This document shows positions 45,300 through 56,189 of a DNA stretch of 64,000 nucleotides, piece after piece. The stretch lies in contig CP136890.1 of NCBI GenBank assembly GCA_034359265.1, positions 37,077,001 through 37,141,000 on the forward strand, written 5' to 3'. This DNA is from Canna indica (taxonomy: Eukaryota > Streptophyta > Magnoliopsida > Zingiberales > Cannaceae). Each line of letters starts with the position of its first letter. The first letter of the stretch is position 1. The notes under the pieces are model-generated. The model was not told the origin of the DNA, made no database searches, and saw nothing but the letters and a program-made list of their open reading frames with translations. Position numbers and translations under genes: made by a program.

Positions 45300-47632
45300 T
45301 CTGGTAAGCCGCCAGCCACCCCCTTTCCCCTCTCTCTCTCGTAAGCCGCCAGCTGCCCTCAAGCCAACTAGCCGCCGAGCCTCTTCTCCTTCCCTCTCTC
45401 TCTTCCTTCCCTTTGGACCCGAGCCGAGATTAGCCAGCCGAAGCCAGCCCCCTCTCTCTTCCTCTCTCCCCAAGCCGGCGGCTTGAGGTGACCGCCGCCT
45501 GTCCTTCCTCTTATTTGGGTTAGCCACCGAGTTTCTTGAAGCCGATTCGAGGGTCGTTGTCCGGGGTTATCTTCTAATCATCTTTCCAAATCTAGGTGAG
45601 TGGTTTTACCCTCCTTCTTTCAGGTTTCTTCGAGTTCTTGAAGCCAATCTTGAAGGCTATTGAAATATTGATTTATTTTCCGTCGATTCCTCGAATTCTT
45701 GACGTTCTTTTTGTGTGCCGTGTTTGATGAGACCCTAAATCCTTCCCTATGGGGTTCGGCAGCCCTAGGTCAGCCCTAGGGGTGCTCGGCCAATGGTGGA
45801 ACATGGGTGCCCTCAAGGTGTTCGGTGGAATGCCTAAGTGAGGGATCTTGATTATGTTGTGGTTTATATCTCCAATTGATGTTTGGAATGAGTTCTTATA
45901 TGTTCAAGCATGCTTAGTATTAAATATGTGATTTTAGATAAAAAATCATGTTTAAGAAAAAAATGAATCTTTAGGTTGATGCCATGAGGGTTCTTGAAAG
46001 AGGGGCTCTTGATCTTAATTCTTGTTCTTGATATTGTAAATTCTTGTTAATATTGATTAATAAGCCTGAAATCTGTGAAATAAATTTTGAGATTAATATT
46101 CTGTCCTAATGATAATTAAGGATTTAATTTCTGTTAATTTTCGGATTTAATTTCATGATATGCTGAAAATTAAATGTTGCTGGAATTTTATGCTGAGATG
46201 ACGAATCTGTGCTATTTTTAGATTGCTTGCTGTGGTGTGTGTATAACTCTGAATATAGTCGTGTAACCTATCGTTTCAACCAGAAAACATAATTTGGAAA
46301 CATAGGACACAAGTTGGAGACTTGATTCGGGTTAGATACATCAGTGTTCGGCAGAACAGTAAGCTAAAATAAAACCCTAATTATGGTGAACTAAATTTTA
46401 ATTGTATAATTAAAATAGGGAAAGGGGTCAGCATAATCTGTTATAAACCAACATGAGAAGTTTATGCATGAAATAAAATCACACGAGTTTATGACATTAC
46501 AGGTCTAGGAGTTGGGGTCGGGTTTGGAGTGTTGACACACTTTCCAATAGGATCACCCCTAAGACACCGTAGGAGAGTCATGACTTGGGTCATGGTGCGC
46601 CATATCCTTGTGAATGGTGGAGAGGCTTGTAGAGGAGCCGATTGTGGACTAAGTCCGGGAGGTTGGATGGCTAATTCCTAACTTGCATAATAAGTTTAGA
46701 GGGCCTTTCCCGATTGTTCTGGTTTGGCCTCATGGGATAAGTTCGGAGGGCCTACCTGATTATTCCCGAGGTGGTTTGTTAAGGAATAAGTTTGGAGGGC
46801 CTACCCGATTATTCCTGAGATATCTTAAGGGAGTAAGTTCGTAGGGCCTACCCGATTACTCTTATGATATCTTAAAGGGGCATGTTCGGACGGGCGGATC
46901 CCGATTGTCCCTACACGTCTCATCGAGCAAGTTTGGAGGGCCTTACCGGATTGCTCCCAAGTTTCTGTATACTAGGATAAGTTCGGAGGGTCTTCCCGAT
47001 TATCCTAGTATGTGTTGTTGCCATAGGGCATGATACGCTTAGGCCTATTGATTTTCACCATATGGGTGTTGGCTGCCTTCGGGCAGGTAGTGGCCAGATG
47101 GCCTGATAGCTAGTCACACTTTCGTGACCTTATTACTGTAAAGTTGGATGTTATGCTATTATTTATCTCTGTGTTGTTTTATTGTGGGGGCTGGTAGAAC
47201 CGCTCACTGAGTTCTTTGAACTCACCAAATTGTCGTTGTTTTGTTTTGCAGAGCCTAACCAATGATTGGGCTGGAGAGCAGAGGAGCCACATGATCTCAT
47301 AGCAGTCCTAGTTAGGGGTCGTAGTCGAGTCTGTAGTAGGTTGTCATGCACTTTTGTTTTGATATTTGGAGTTGTAGTCCTTTGGGGACCTTCATGTTTT
47401 TATTCTATCTTTTATTTGTTAAAGAACTATTGCACTTCGATTTATTTACTTCTGCACTTGAGCTATTTACTAAAAACTTTGATGTTTTGAAATAAAAATA
47501 TGTTTTGGTTCTTTTTATTAGAAGCTGTTGTTTATTCCACTATTACATGAGTTGGCATGTGCATGGGTTAGGATGCGAGGTATAGCACATATACCCTGGC
47601 TGTTCACGTGATCCTGAACTTGGGGCGTGACA
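45300..47632 (+). repeat. 5' LTR of the second gypsy element (5' truncated)
   Basis: The similarity to the 3' LTR begins at GTAAGCCGCCAGCC near 45303. It runs through TAGGTGAGTGGTTTTACCCTCC and onward to AGATTAATAT-type AT-rich sequence, then through the hairpin array, ending TTGGGGCGTGACA at 47632. The short open frames at 45262-45527 are low-complexity (CT-rich) shadows. Confidence 0.85.
46689..47008 (+). repeat. Array of seven ~47-bp hairpin units with co-varying stems
   Basis: Each unit has the form stem - AGTTYGGAGGGCCTACCCGA - complementary stem. Stems are: AATAA/TTGTT (unit 1, 46689); GGGATAA/TTATTCC (46734); AGGAATAA/TTATTCCT (46782-46816); GAGTAA/TTACTC (46831-46861); GGGGCA/TGTCCC (46877-46911); GAGCAA/TTGCTC (46925-46956); CTAGGATAA/TTATCCTAG (46972-47008). 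Unit starts are spaced 46-49 bases. Where a stem arm differs, the other arm differs to match, or the pair becomes G-T. Inner bases TCGG/CCGA extend the stem. A degenerate earlier copy may lie at 46645-46680. A spacer word ATATCTTAA recurs between units 3, 4 and 5. Confidence 0.9.
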
Positions 47633-47635
47633 ATG

Positions 47636-47647
47636 TGGTATTAGAGC
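47636..47647 (+). other. Primer-binding site, initiator tRNA-Met (one mismatch)
   Basis: TGGTATTAGAGC, three bases after the LTR end, differs at one base from TGGTATCAGAGC. Confidence 0.88.
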
Positions 47648-47846
47648 TTGTGATTCGGTCTGACTACGACCTAGAGTTGTCACCGTATAGGGCATTGCTA
47701 GCGTGTCAATATACGGTAGGGGTATGCTATGAGATCAATGGGGCTAAGTCTACACCTCAGCGCGACTTATGGTTTATTTATTTAATAACTTAGGGTGAAT
47801 TGAATTGTTTAAATTTTGATAATCTCTTTCTGGTGATTCCAAATCG

Positions 47847-48930
47847 ATGGAGGCTTTTGATGCTGCGAGGAGCGATAGTGACAACAACTCTACTGAGCAC
47901 CGAGGCTGGGGTCATGGGATACCACCGCAGGCCCGAGTGGCTGAACTGACAGAGGCACTCCGTACAGAGCAAGAGCTAAGGCAGTAGACACCGCTAGTAC
48001 CGGCAGCACCCGCAGCACTAGAGGTGGTCCAGCCAGTGGCACTGGTGCTCAGAGCTCCCAGAGCACCTTCATATGCAGATTTTATTGCATTCAGGCCATC
48101 GGAGTATATAGGGACAGATCAGCGGGTGGAGGTCACCAGTTTCCTAGGAGATTACTAAGAGTTATGCAGGGAGCTTGGTTGTTCTTCTGAGATGACTGCT
48201 CAACTGATCGGGTTACAACTGAGAGGACCAGCTAAGGATTGGCTTCACACCTGGAGGGATCGCAAAGTAGTAGATGCACTACCCCCTACTTGGGAGGAGT
48301 TTAGAGCTACTATGGTGGAGAAGTACCTGCCGATGAGCGTCCGGGACAGATGGACGAAAGAGTTTGAGCTACTACATCAGATGGGCAGTATGACGGTAAC
48401 ATATTATGAGATGGAGTTCACTCGGCTCTCGAAGTAGCATCCCAACTTGATAGCCACAGAGAACGCCAGGGTCAAGAGATTTGTTGAGGGGTTGAGGCCG
48501 CATCTCACCAAACTCATCCATTACACGGAGGATACTTCATTTGCCCGGGTCGTTGATGAGGCACTCCGAAAGGAGGCGCTGGTACAGATAGACATGTATG
48601 ATGGTCCCTAGAAGAAAAAGTTTTGACCCCAACCTTCAGGGGGTCAGCCAGCTCACTCAGAGGGGACTTTCTGGTCAGCAGATCCACCGTAGGGCAGAGG
48701 TCATAATAGTTCCAAAGGTCACATGGGTTCTGGACCAGGGGCGTCATCGGGAGGTTCGTTGTGGAGATCTGGGCCGCAGTAGTGTAATCGATGTCATAGG
48801 ACGCACTGGAGGCTTGCTGGGGATGTTCGGAGGTATATTTCGGCCATGGGCAGATTGGACATTTTAGAAAGGATTGTCCTAGCAAGGGCAGTCAGCAGCC
48901 TGATCAGACCAAAGGAAAAGCACCTATGTG
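47847..48930 (+). pseudogene. Second gypsy gag (decayed)
   Basis: ATG at 47847 begins MEAFDAARSDSDNNSTEHRG. The gag domain is clear at 48192-48437: LIGLQLRGPAKDWLHTW, PTWEEFRATMVEKYLPMSVR, YYEMEFTRLSK, then a stop (TAG) where Y or Q is expected. Later pieces (VKRFVEGLRPHL, DEALRKEA) follow. The zinc-knuckle region near 48830-48880 retains GQIGHFRKDCP in one frame but lacks the first Cys pair. Confidence 0.88.
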
Positions 48931-48931
48931 A

Positions 48932-50985
48932 ATGGGTTCCATAGTTGAAAGGGGTCAGACTCAGAGAGGAGGCCAGCAAGCTAGTGGCTCAGAGTGGCCC
49001 GCTGCACGAGTGTTTGCTATGAACCAAGAGGGCGCTGAGGCGTCCAGGGAAGTGGTGTCAGGTAATATTGTTGTCGAGTCTGCCATTACATATGTTTTGT
49101 TTGATTCGGGTGCTACGCACTCGTTTGTATCTACTTTGTTTGCTGCTAAGATATCTGGGGTACCATCTATGCTTGAGTTACCTCTTGTGGTGTCTACGCC
49201 TACATGCATTTCTATGATAGCAGAGATAGTCTTTCAGGGCTGCGAGGTTGTCATTTATGGGCATGTATTGATAGTCGACTTGATACTCCTGCCGATATTG
49301 GAGCGTGATGTGATCTTGGACTGGTTGGAGGACCATTTTGCCTCAGTGGATTGCAGGGCTAAGACTGTGACCTTTTGTAAGCCCGAATTGCCCCACTTTA
49401 CCTTCCAAGGTGAGGGAAGGGGAGAGCCGTTGATGGTGATTTCAACTCTTAATGCTCGGAAGCTACTTATGGGCGGTTGTCAGTCCTTCTTAACCTTTGT
49501 GTCTGTGGCAGAGGAAGGCGGAGGTGTGGCTAGGGACATCGGGGGAACGCCCGTGGTGTGTGGGTTCTCTAATGTGTTTCCGGAGGAGTTGCCAGAGTTG
49601 CCTCCAAAGAGGGAGATCAAATTCTGTATTGATTTGCATCTAGGGGTGAAGCTGATCTCCATTCCACTATACCGGATGGCACCAGCTGAGTTGAGGAAGT
49701 TGAAGTCCCAATTGCAAGAGCTGCTTGAGTTGGGTTTCATTCGCCCAAGTGTTTCTCCTTGGGGTGCTCTAGTGCTCTTTGTGAAAAAAAAGATAGGTTC
49801 ATGCGGATGTGCATTGATTATCGACAGTTTAATAAGGTAACGGTAAAGAATCGGTACCCGCTGCCCAGGATTGATGATTTGTTTGATTAGCTTCAGGGAG
49901 CTCAGTGGTTTTCTAAGATTGACCTGCAATCAGGGTATCATCAGTTGAGGATACGGGGCAGTGACGTCCCAAAGACTGCTTTCAGGTCGAGGTATGGGCA
50001 CTTTGAGTTCTTGGTGATGTCCTTCAGGCTGACTAATGCACCTGCAACATTCATGGATCTGATGTACCGTGTGTTCAGGGAATTTTTGGATAAATTCATA
50101 ATTGTGTTCATTGATGATATTTTGTGTATTCCAAGAGCAGGGAGGAGCATGCTGAGCACTTGAGGGTAGTTCTGGAAACTCTCAGGGAGCATCGATTGTA
50201 TGCTAAGTTCCCCTAGTGTGAGTTCTGATTCGAGAGTGTGGGGTTCTTTAGCCATGTGGTGTCCAGGGAATGGGTAAAGGTAGACCCCACAAAGATAGAA
50301 ATAGTTCAGAATTGCAAGAGACTGACTAATGTCACAGAGATTCGTAGTTTCCCGAGGTTGGCAGGTTATTACAGGAAGTTTGTGGAGAACTTCTCCAGGA
50401 TTACAACTCCATTGACCCGCCTGACTCAGAAGAAGGTCAAGTTCGAATGGGACGGTAAGTGCGAGGAGATTTTTCTAAAGCTCAAGGACCGCTTAACGTC
50501 GGCGCCAGTTCTAGTAGTACCTTCGGGCATGGGAGGGTTTGTTGTTTTTTGTGATGCCTCCCGGGTTGTCTTGGGTTGTGTGCTGATGTAGAATGGCAAG
50601 GTGATAGCTTATGCCTCCAGGCAGTTGAAGATTCACGAGAAGAATTAACCGACTCATGATCTTTAGCTAGCAGTAGTGGTGTTCACATTGAAGCTGCAGC
50701 GTCACTACCTTTATGGTGAGGCTTGTGAGATATATACTAATCATAAGAGCCTCCAGTATTTGCTCACCCAGAAGGAGTTGAACCTGAGGCAGAGAAGATG
50801 GCTTGAGCTGTTGAAGGACTATGACTGCACGATCATGTACCATCCAGGGAAGTCTAATGTGGTAGCTGATACTTTGAGCAGAAAGTCTACGGGTAGTCTG
50901 GCACATTCGGCGGTTAGGAGGAGGCCGTTGGCTCAGTATTTTGCCCTATGTTTGGATGGCGGGATAGTCTTATTAGTATCAGAAT
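48932..50985 (+). pseudogene. Second gypsy protease, reverse transcriptase, RNase H (decayed)
   Basis: The protease motif YVLFDSGATHSFVS is intact at about 49090-49130, unlike the first gypsy element. Reverse transcriptase starts at [20 protein letters not shown] (about 49630-49690). A frameshift near 49787 in an A-run breaks [14 protein letters not shown]. The core resumes with [18 protein letters not shown] and [10 protein letters not shown] (about 50097-50125), then shifts frame again by one lost base. RNase H carries FCDASRVVLGCVLM, YASRQLKIHEKN and the [17 protein letters not shown] tail at 50837-50890. Many stops are CAG-to-TAG. Confidence 0.9.
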
Positions 50986-52433
50986 ATGGTGCACTGGTGG
51001 CTCACTTGAGAGTGTCGTCCACATTGGTTGACATGCTGCGGGCAGCGCAAGAAGAGGATGCCTTTTGTGCACTAACTAAGGATCTGGCCAGGAGGGGAGA
51101 TGCTGATAATGGGTTCAGTGTGGACTCGGAGGGTGTTCTGAGGTTTAAGAACCGGATAGTGGTACTTGATATGGCTGAGGTTCGCAGGCAAGTGCTGGAG
51201 ATGGCTCATCGATCTACCTACACTATGCATTCGGGAGCCACGAAGATGTACCGAGATCTCAGGCAGAACTATTAGTAAAAAGGAATAAAAAGAGAGGTGG
51301 CCGAGTTCGTGTCTAAGTTTCTGGTGTGTCAGTAGGTGAAGGCTGACCATTTGAAGCCGGCAGGGTTGCTCCAGAACTTAGGTGTACCAGAGTGAAAATG
51401 GGAGAAGATAACCATGGATTTTGTGACAGGATTGCCAAAGTCTGGAAAGGGCAATGATTCTATCTAGGTAGTGGTGGATCACCTAACCAAGACTTCGCAT
51501 TTTATACCGGTCAGGATGACCTTTTCAGCTTAGCAATATGCGAGGTTGTTCTTGGATTGGATCATCGCATATCATGGTGTTCCATGTGATGATCATCTCA
51601 GATCGGGGTACTCAGTTCATGGCTCATTTTTGGCAATCATTCCAGGAGGCCTTGAGCACCCAGGTTCAATTTAGTACTGCGTTTCACCCTCAGAAAGATG
51701 GTCAATCTGAGCGGACTATTTAGACGCTGGAGGATATATTGAGGGCGTGTGTCCTAGACCTGGAGGGCAGTTAGGAGAGGCACTTACCTCTGATTGAGTT
51801 TGCCTATAATAATAGTTATCACAGCAGCATCGGGATGGTCCCATTTGAGGCATTATATGGTCGGAGATGTAGGTTGTTTGTAGGTTGGTTTAAGGCAGGG
51901 GATTCCCTCATGACGGGACCTGACCTGGTAGAGGAGGCAGTAGAAAAGGTGAAGCTAATAAGAGAGAGACTATTGGCTGCTCAGAGTCCCCAGAAGATGT
52001 ATGCGGATGGAAAGGTCAGGGAGGTAGAATTTGCTGAGGGGGATATGGTGTTCCTCAAGGTGTCCCCTATGAAAGGGGTGGTGAGATTTAGTACAAAAGG
52101 AAAGCTAAGACCTATGTTCATTGGGCCGTTTCATATTGTTCGGCGCAGGGAAGTTGTGGCCTATGAGTTGGCCTTACCTCCTAGTATGTACCGAGTACAT
52201 CCAGTGTTCAATGTCTCTATGCTAAAGAGGTACATTCGGGATGAGTCTCATGTGATCGAGCCTACCGCAGTGGAGGTGGATTCAACAGTCTTTTATGAGG
52301 AGCGGTCAGTTGAGGTACTAGAGCGTTAGATCAGAAAGTTGAGGTCCAAGGAGATCCCCTTGGTTAAGGATAGATGAGAGCACCATTCCGTCCAGGAGGC
52401 CATCTGAGGGAGCGTTATCCTTCATTGTTTGGT
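50986..52433 (+). pseudogene. Second gypsy integrase and chromodomain-like tail (decayed)
   Basis: Zinc-binding part: [20 protein letters not shown] at about 51200-51260. Core: KITMDFVTGLPKS (about 51399-51440), ISDRGTQF (about 51595-51620) and DGQSERTI (about 51699-51722), so all three acidic positions are kept. The GPY/F region at 52100-52220 (GKLRPMFIGPFHIVRR) and chromodomain-like tail (IRKLRSKEIPLVK, EHHS, AI-stop) follow. Stops where Trp or Gln is expected lie near 51274, 51334, 51394, 51466, 51721, 51771, 52327, 52375 and 52406. Confidence 0.88.
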
Positions 52434-52480
52434 GATTGGTGAGTTCTTATTTTTTCATTTCTGAAATTCGAGGACGAATT

Positions 52481-52496
52481 TTCTTTGAGGGAGGAT
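52481..52496 (+). other. Polypurine tract of the second gypsy element
   Basis: TTTGAGGGAGGAT lies immediately before the LTR start TGTAATATCC at 52497. Confidence 0.8.
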
Positions 52497-53594
52497 TGTA
52501 ATATCCTAGATATTTAATTGTATTATTTTCCTTTATGCTTTGTTTTGCTAGCCTAGCGGAGTAGTTCGAGGTTGAGCAGAGTCGACTCATGGTTCGGTGC
52601 GAGCTTGCGAGCTCGGGTAAGTAGGATATGAGTTATGTGAATTTTGCTTGCATAAATAAATTTATTTAATTTTATGTTGTGTTGAATGATGGCTTAATTA
52701 TGTGGCATATGGATGTGCTTGTGCATTGGGTTTGTATTATTTATGGATGGTTATGTGGAGAATGGAATTAATTAAGTTAATTTAAGTTAGTGGGTTCGGG
52801 GTCGGCTTGAGGTGGATGCGGGTTGGTTAAAGGGTTTAGTTGAGTTAGGGTTGGGGAGGGAATATAAAACCCCATCCCCTTGGCTTGTGGCTCCTTATTT
52901 GGAGCCACACAAGCAAGAGGAGAAAGGAGCAGCCGCCAGCTGCCCCCTTTCCCCTCTCTCTCTCGCAAGCCGCCAGCCGCCAAGCCTCTTCTGCTTCCCT
53001 CTCTCTCTTCCTTCCCTTTGGAACCGAGCCGAGAGGAGCTAGCCGAAGCCAGCCCCTCTCTCCCTCTCTCCTCAAGCCGGCGGCTTGAGGTGAACCGCTG
53101 CCTATCCTTCCTCTTCTTTGGATTGAGCCGTCGAGTTTCTTGAAGCCGATTCGAGGGTCGTTGTCCGGGGTTCTCTTCAAATCATCTTTCCAATTCTAGG
53201 TGAGTGGTTTTACCCTCCTTCTTTCGGGTTTCTTCGAGTTCTTGAAGCCTATCTTAGAGGCTATTGAAATCTTGATCTATTTTCCGTTGATTCCTCGAAT
53301 TCTCGACATTCTTTTTGTGTGCCGTGTTTGAGGAAACCCTGAATCCTTGCCTATGGGGTTCGGCAACCCTAGGACTGCCCTAGGGGTGCTCGGCCAAGGG
53401 TGGAACAAGGGTGCCCTCAAGGTGTTCGATGGAATGCCTAAGTGAGGGATCTTGATTATCTTGTGGTCTATATCTCCAATTGATGTTTTAAATGAGTTCT
53501 TATATGTTCAAGCATGCTTAGTATTAAATCTATGATTTTAGATAAAATATCATGTTTAAGAAAAATTTGAATCTTGAGGTTGATGCCATGAGGT
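52497..53594 (+). repeat. 3' LTR of the second gypsy element (3' truncated)
   Basis: It starts TGTAATATCCTAG after the purine tract. Similarity to the 5' LTR begins about 430 bases in and stops at GATGCCATGAGG near 53593. Beyond that, the downstream DNA is unrelated to the 5' LTR. The missing part would include the hairpin array. Confidence 0.85.
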
Positions 53595-54203
53595 TTAGAT
53601 AAAAATAGTTTTTTATAAATTCATAAAATTCCTAAAAGTCTAGTGGTATTTTCGTAAATATCAGGTACTATTTTAAAAGTTATCAATTTTGATTCAAACT
53701 TTCTAGACATAGTTGACTGATCATTTAAGATGCGTGTGTTAAGTTTGAACTCAAAATAAATTCTCTTTTCAACCTATATTGATTTCAACAAAAAACTCAT
53801 TTTTCAAGTTATCGCTCAAGTTATCAAAATTATATTTAGAAATGATTTTACTCAAACAATAGTGAGAACGATATTAGAAATGAAATCAAAATATTATACA
53901 CAAAGTTTCACTTGAAGTTTTCGACGAAAAATAAAAGTATCAGAAAGATTGATATTTCAAGAGGATGATTCTTTGAATTTCTGAAATTCAACATCAAAAT
54001 TCCACTATAAATCATATTCTTAATGAAAATTTCTAAAATTTTTATTGAAGAAACTAGATTTTTCAATGAAGATGCAGTTTCAAGAATTAGTTAAAAAAGG
54101 ATTTTTCTACATTTTTCTAAAATTAACTGAAAATGCTGAAATTCCAATGGCATTTCCGTAATTTTTAGTTATTTTTCAAAACGTGCTCAGTTTTCATTTA
54201 AAC
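53595..54203. other. AT-rich sequence without recognised features
   Basis: AT-rich, with repeated TTTCTAAAATT and GAAATTC words. It joins the broken end of the gypsy LTR to the left end of CACTA-3 and may derive from another degraded LTR. Confidence 0.4.
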
Positions 54204-55545
54204 CACTACAAGAAAATTGATTTTCACCGATGGATATATTGTGTTGTTATTACCGACAAAATTACCGACAGATAATTAATCCGTTGGTAATTTAGCCTAC
54301 AAAATTTATAAATTTATAACTTTTTTCTTTCCCTCTTCAATTTGAGCCGATCAATATTTTTTTCGCACCCTAACTTAATTTCTAAATCAATTTGGCGCCC
54401 TTTCCCCAATCGACCAACTCGCCTTTTTTCTAAACCCATTGCAAAGAACCCTTTCCCAGCTGACAACTCGCGACCCCTCTGTTCGCGATCGCGGTTCTCT
54501 CCTCCTGCCAGTGCTCGCCTCCCTCTTTTGAGGTATTTTACTCTAAACCCTTCTCCTTCTCCTTCTCTACAACCTCATCGTCACCTATCCGATCCTCTCC
54601 TTGATAGAGTCGTGTGATTCCATGCTTCACCTAAAGGTAATCCACGCTCGCCTCACCACCACTGGCCTCATGTCCCATCGCTTCCCTGCCAGCCGCGTGC
54701 TCGCCTTCTGCACCCTCTTCGACCCCAGCGACATGGACCATCGTGCACTTGTCTTCCGTCAGATTCCTAATCCTAATCCCTAATTTAGAATTAGGCAAAT
54801 ATGCAAGTGATATGCTTTTTGACCTGGAACCTGAAGATAGTGGTATTTATGTGCTTATGGCAAATATGTACACTACAAGAAGAGAATGGGATGATGTGAA
54901 GAAGGTGAAAAAGTTGATGAAAAAAAGAGGAGTAAAAAAAACTTCTGGTCGCAGCTCAATAGAACTACTTGATTCATTTTACCATGATCGTCAATGTGCA
55001 AGATTCTGTCTTGGAGGCCATTGATAGAGTACCATATTTTGGTAAGTTTTCATTTGTTTTGCATATGCAAACCTTTTACTGTGCCATGATTTACTGCATT
55101 AAATAATTCAAGGTGCCAATTCATATACATAGTTATGTAGTTTATGTGCTTTAGGAAAAAATTAAGAGGAGAGTCCCAACTCGATCACAATCTCTTCTTT
55201 GTGGTAAGTCTCAATAGTCTCTATAGTTTAGCTAATGTGTGTATATACACAAATAAAATGAATTCCCTATTTCAGGTCCAATTTTTGTCACTGATAATAA
55301 CACTTGCTTCTTTTTCTTTTCATCAATTCATATTAGATTGCTTGATTCAAACGACAGAGCTTCTTTTTCTTTTCATCAATTCATACTAGATTGCTTGATT
55401 CAAGTGACAGAGGGCTGCACAGAGGCAAGGCTGTAGGAAATTAAAGAAAAAAAGGAGAGGCGTCAGCGATCATTGAGGGCAATATCTTCTCCAGTAGAAG
55501 TTGGGGAGGGAGTACAAGGCAGTAGCTCTGTATTCACCAGTAGAA
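54204..55545 (+). mobile_element. CACTA-3, left end with captured PPR fragment
   Basis: It starts CACTACAAGAAAATTGATTT. The next 90 bases contain TTACCGACAAAATTACCGAC and AATCCGTTGGTAATTT, the same subterminal word as in CACTA-2 (TCCGTTGGT). No matching right terminus is seen before 55545, where another CACTA-like end begins, so CACTA-4 may be nested within it. No transposase gene is recognised in this stretch. Confidence 0.65.
54601..55024 (+). pseudogene. Captured PPR protein gene with internal deletion
   Basis: Upstream piece (54601-54783): LHLKVIHARLTTTGLMSHRF then PASRVLAFCTLF and VFRQIPNPNP, the N-terminal part of a PLS-type pentatricopeptide repeat protein. Downstream piece (54790-55000): LELGKYASDMLFDLEPEDSG, YVLMANMYTTRREWDDVKKV and RGVKKTSGRSSIE, the C-terminal E motif. 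The hundreds of residues of PPR repeats in between are missing, and the joint near 54770-54790 changes reading frame. PPR proteins act in RNA editing or processing in organelles. It lies in CACTA-3, so this looks like another captured and rearranged gene. Confidence 0.82.
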
Positions 55546-55559
55546 TACTACTAGAATTT

Positions 55560-55925
55560 TTGTCATCACCGACAGCTCAAGTCGTGGATGAACCATCGGT
55601 GACAACTATCACAAACAGCGTTAACCGTGGCAAAACGGTGTCACTGATGTGCGCGTCTCAAATAAGTTGTGACGACGTCTCTCAGCCGTAACAAGTAATC
55701 ATCAGCGACAGCCGCGGGTGCTGTCGCTAATTTAAAGACATCAGTGACGACTATAGGCGGCTGTCACTAATACAAACACATCAACCATGGCCTCGGGCCG
55801 TCGGTGATACTATTAGCAACCGTGATATTTGGTGCTGCCCAGACCATCAGCCATTTACGATAAGCTTTCAGCCACGACTTAGTGACGGTCGACCATGGGT
55901 AAGCCGTGGCTGAAGGTATATCCTG
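55560..55925. repeat. Subterminal repeats of CACTA-4
   Basis: Inverted copies of a word around CATCACCGACAG, CATCGGTGACA and CAGCCGTGGCTGA. They differ from the ACCAACGGA words of CACTA-2 and CACTA-3. Confidence 0.75.
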
Positions 55926-56189
55926 TATCTGAAAAAAATAAAAAAATTCTAAATTCTTGTATACAATGATATTTATTGATTATAATCTATTTTCAATCAC
56001 AAATTACAACCAAAAAACATCATACACATGCATTTGAAACCAAACATACAAGTTTTACATAAATATCATCAATCTAAGCCTCAAATCGGAGGCAAACAAT
56101 TATCAAAATTTCATATATATACAACCATAAGTATATAAACAACTATCAGTATATAAACAAGTATCAAAATATAAATAAAATACAATAAA
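55926..56189. other. CACTA-4 3' flank of TNPA
   Basis: AT-rich, probably the 3' untranslated region of the TNPA-like gene. Confidence 0.4.

Larger units (their letters stand above)
45300..53594 (+). mobile_element. Decayed Ty3/gypsy chromovirus with both LTRs truncated
   Basis: The 5' LTR (45300-47632), primer site, gag, pol with a chromodomain-like tail, purine tract and 3' LTR (52497-53594) follow in order. Alignment of the LTRs by eye shows that the 5' copy lacks the first 430 or so bases present at 52497-52925, whereas the 3' copy stops near 53594 and lacks the last 1.65 kb. The element is related to, but clearly distinct from, the gypsy element at 10250: polyprotein words are shared, LTRs are not. 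No target duplication can be expected or found. It carries more stops and frameshifts than the first. Confidence 0.88.

Noticed and set aside
45262..45527. Open frames on both strands with Ser/Pro/Arg-rich products
   Set aside because: They lie in the CT-rich part of a gypsy LTR and are frame shadows of low-complexity DNA; the same holds at 52777-53180.
46689..47008. CRISPR-like regular spacing
   Set aside because: The units are complete tandem hairpins with diverging stems, no unique spacers and no cas genes, in a plant retrotransposon.
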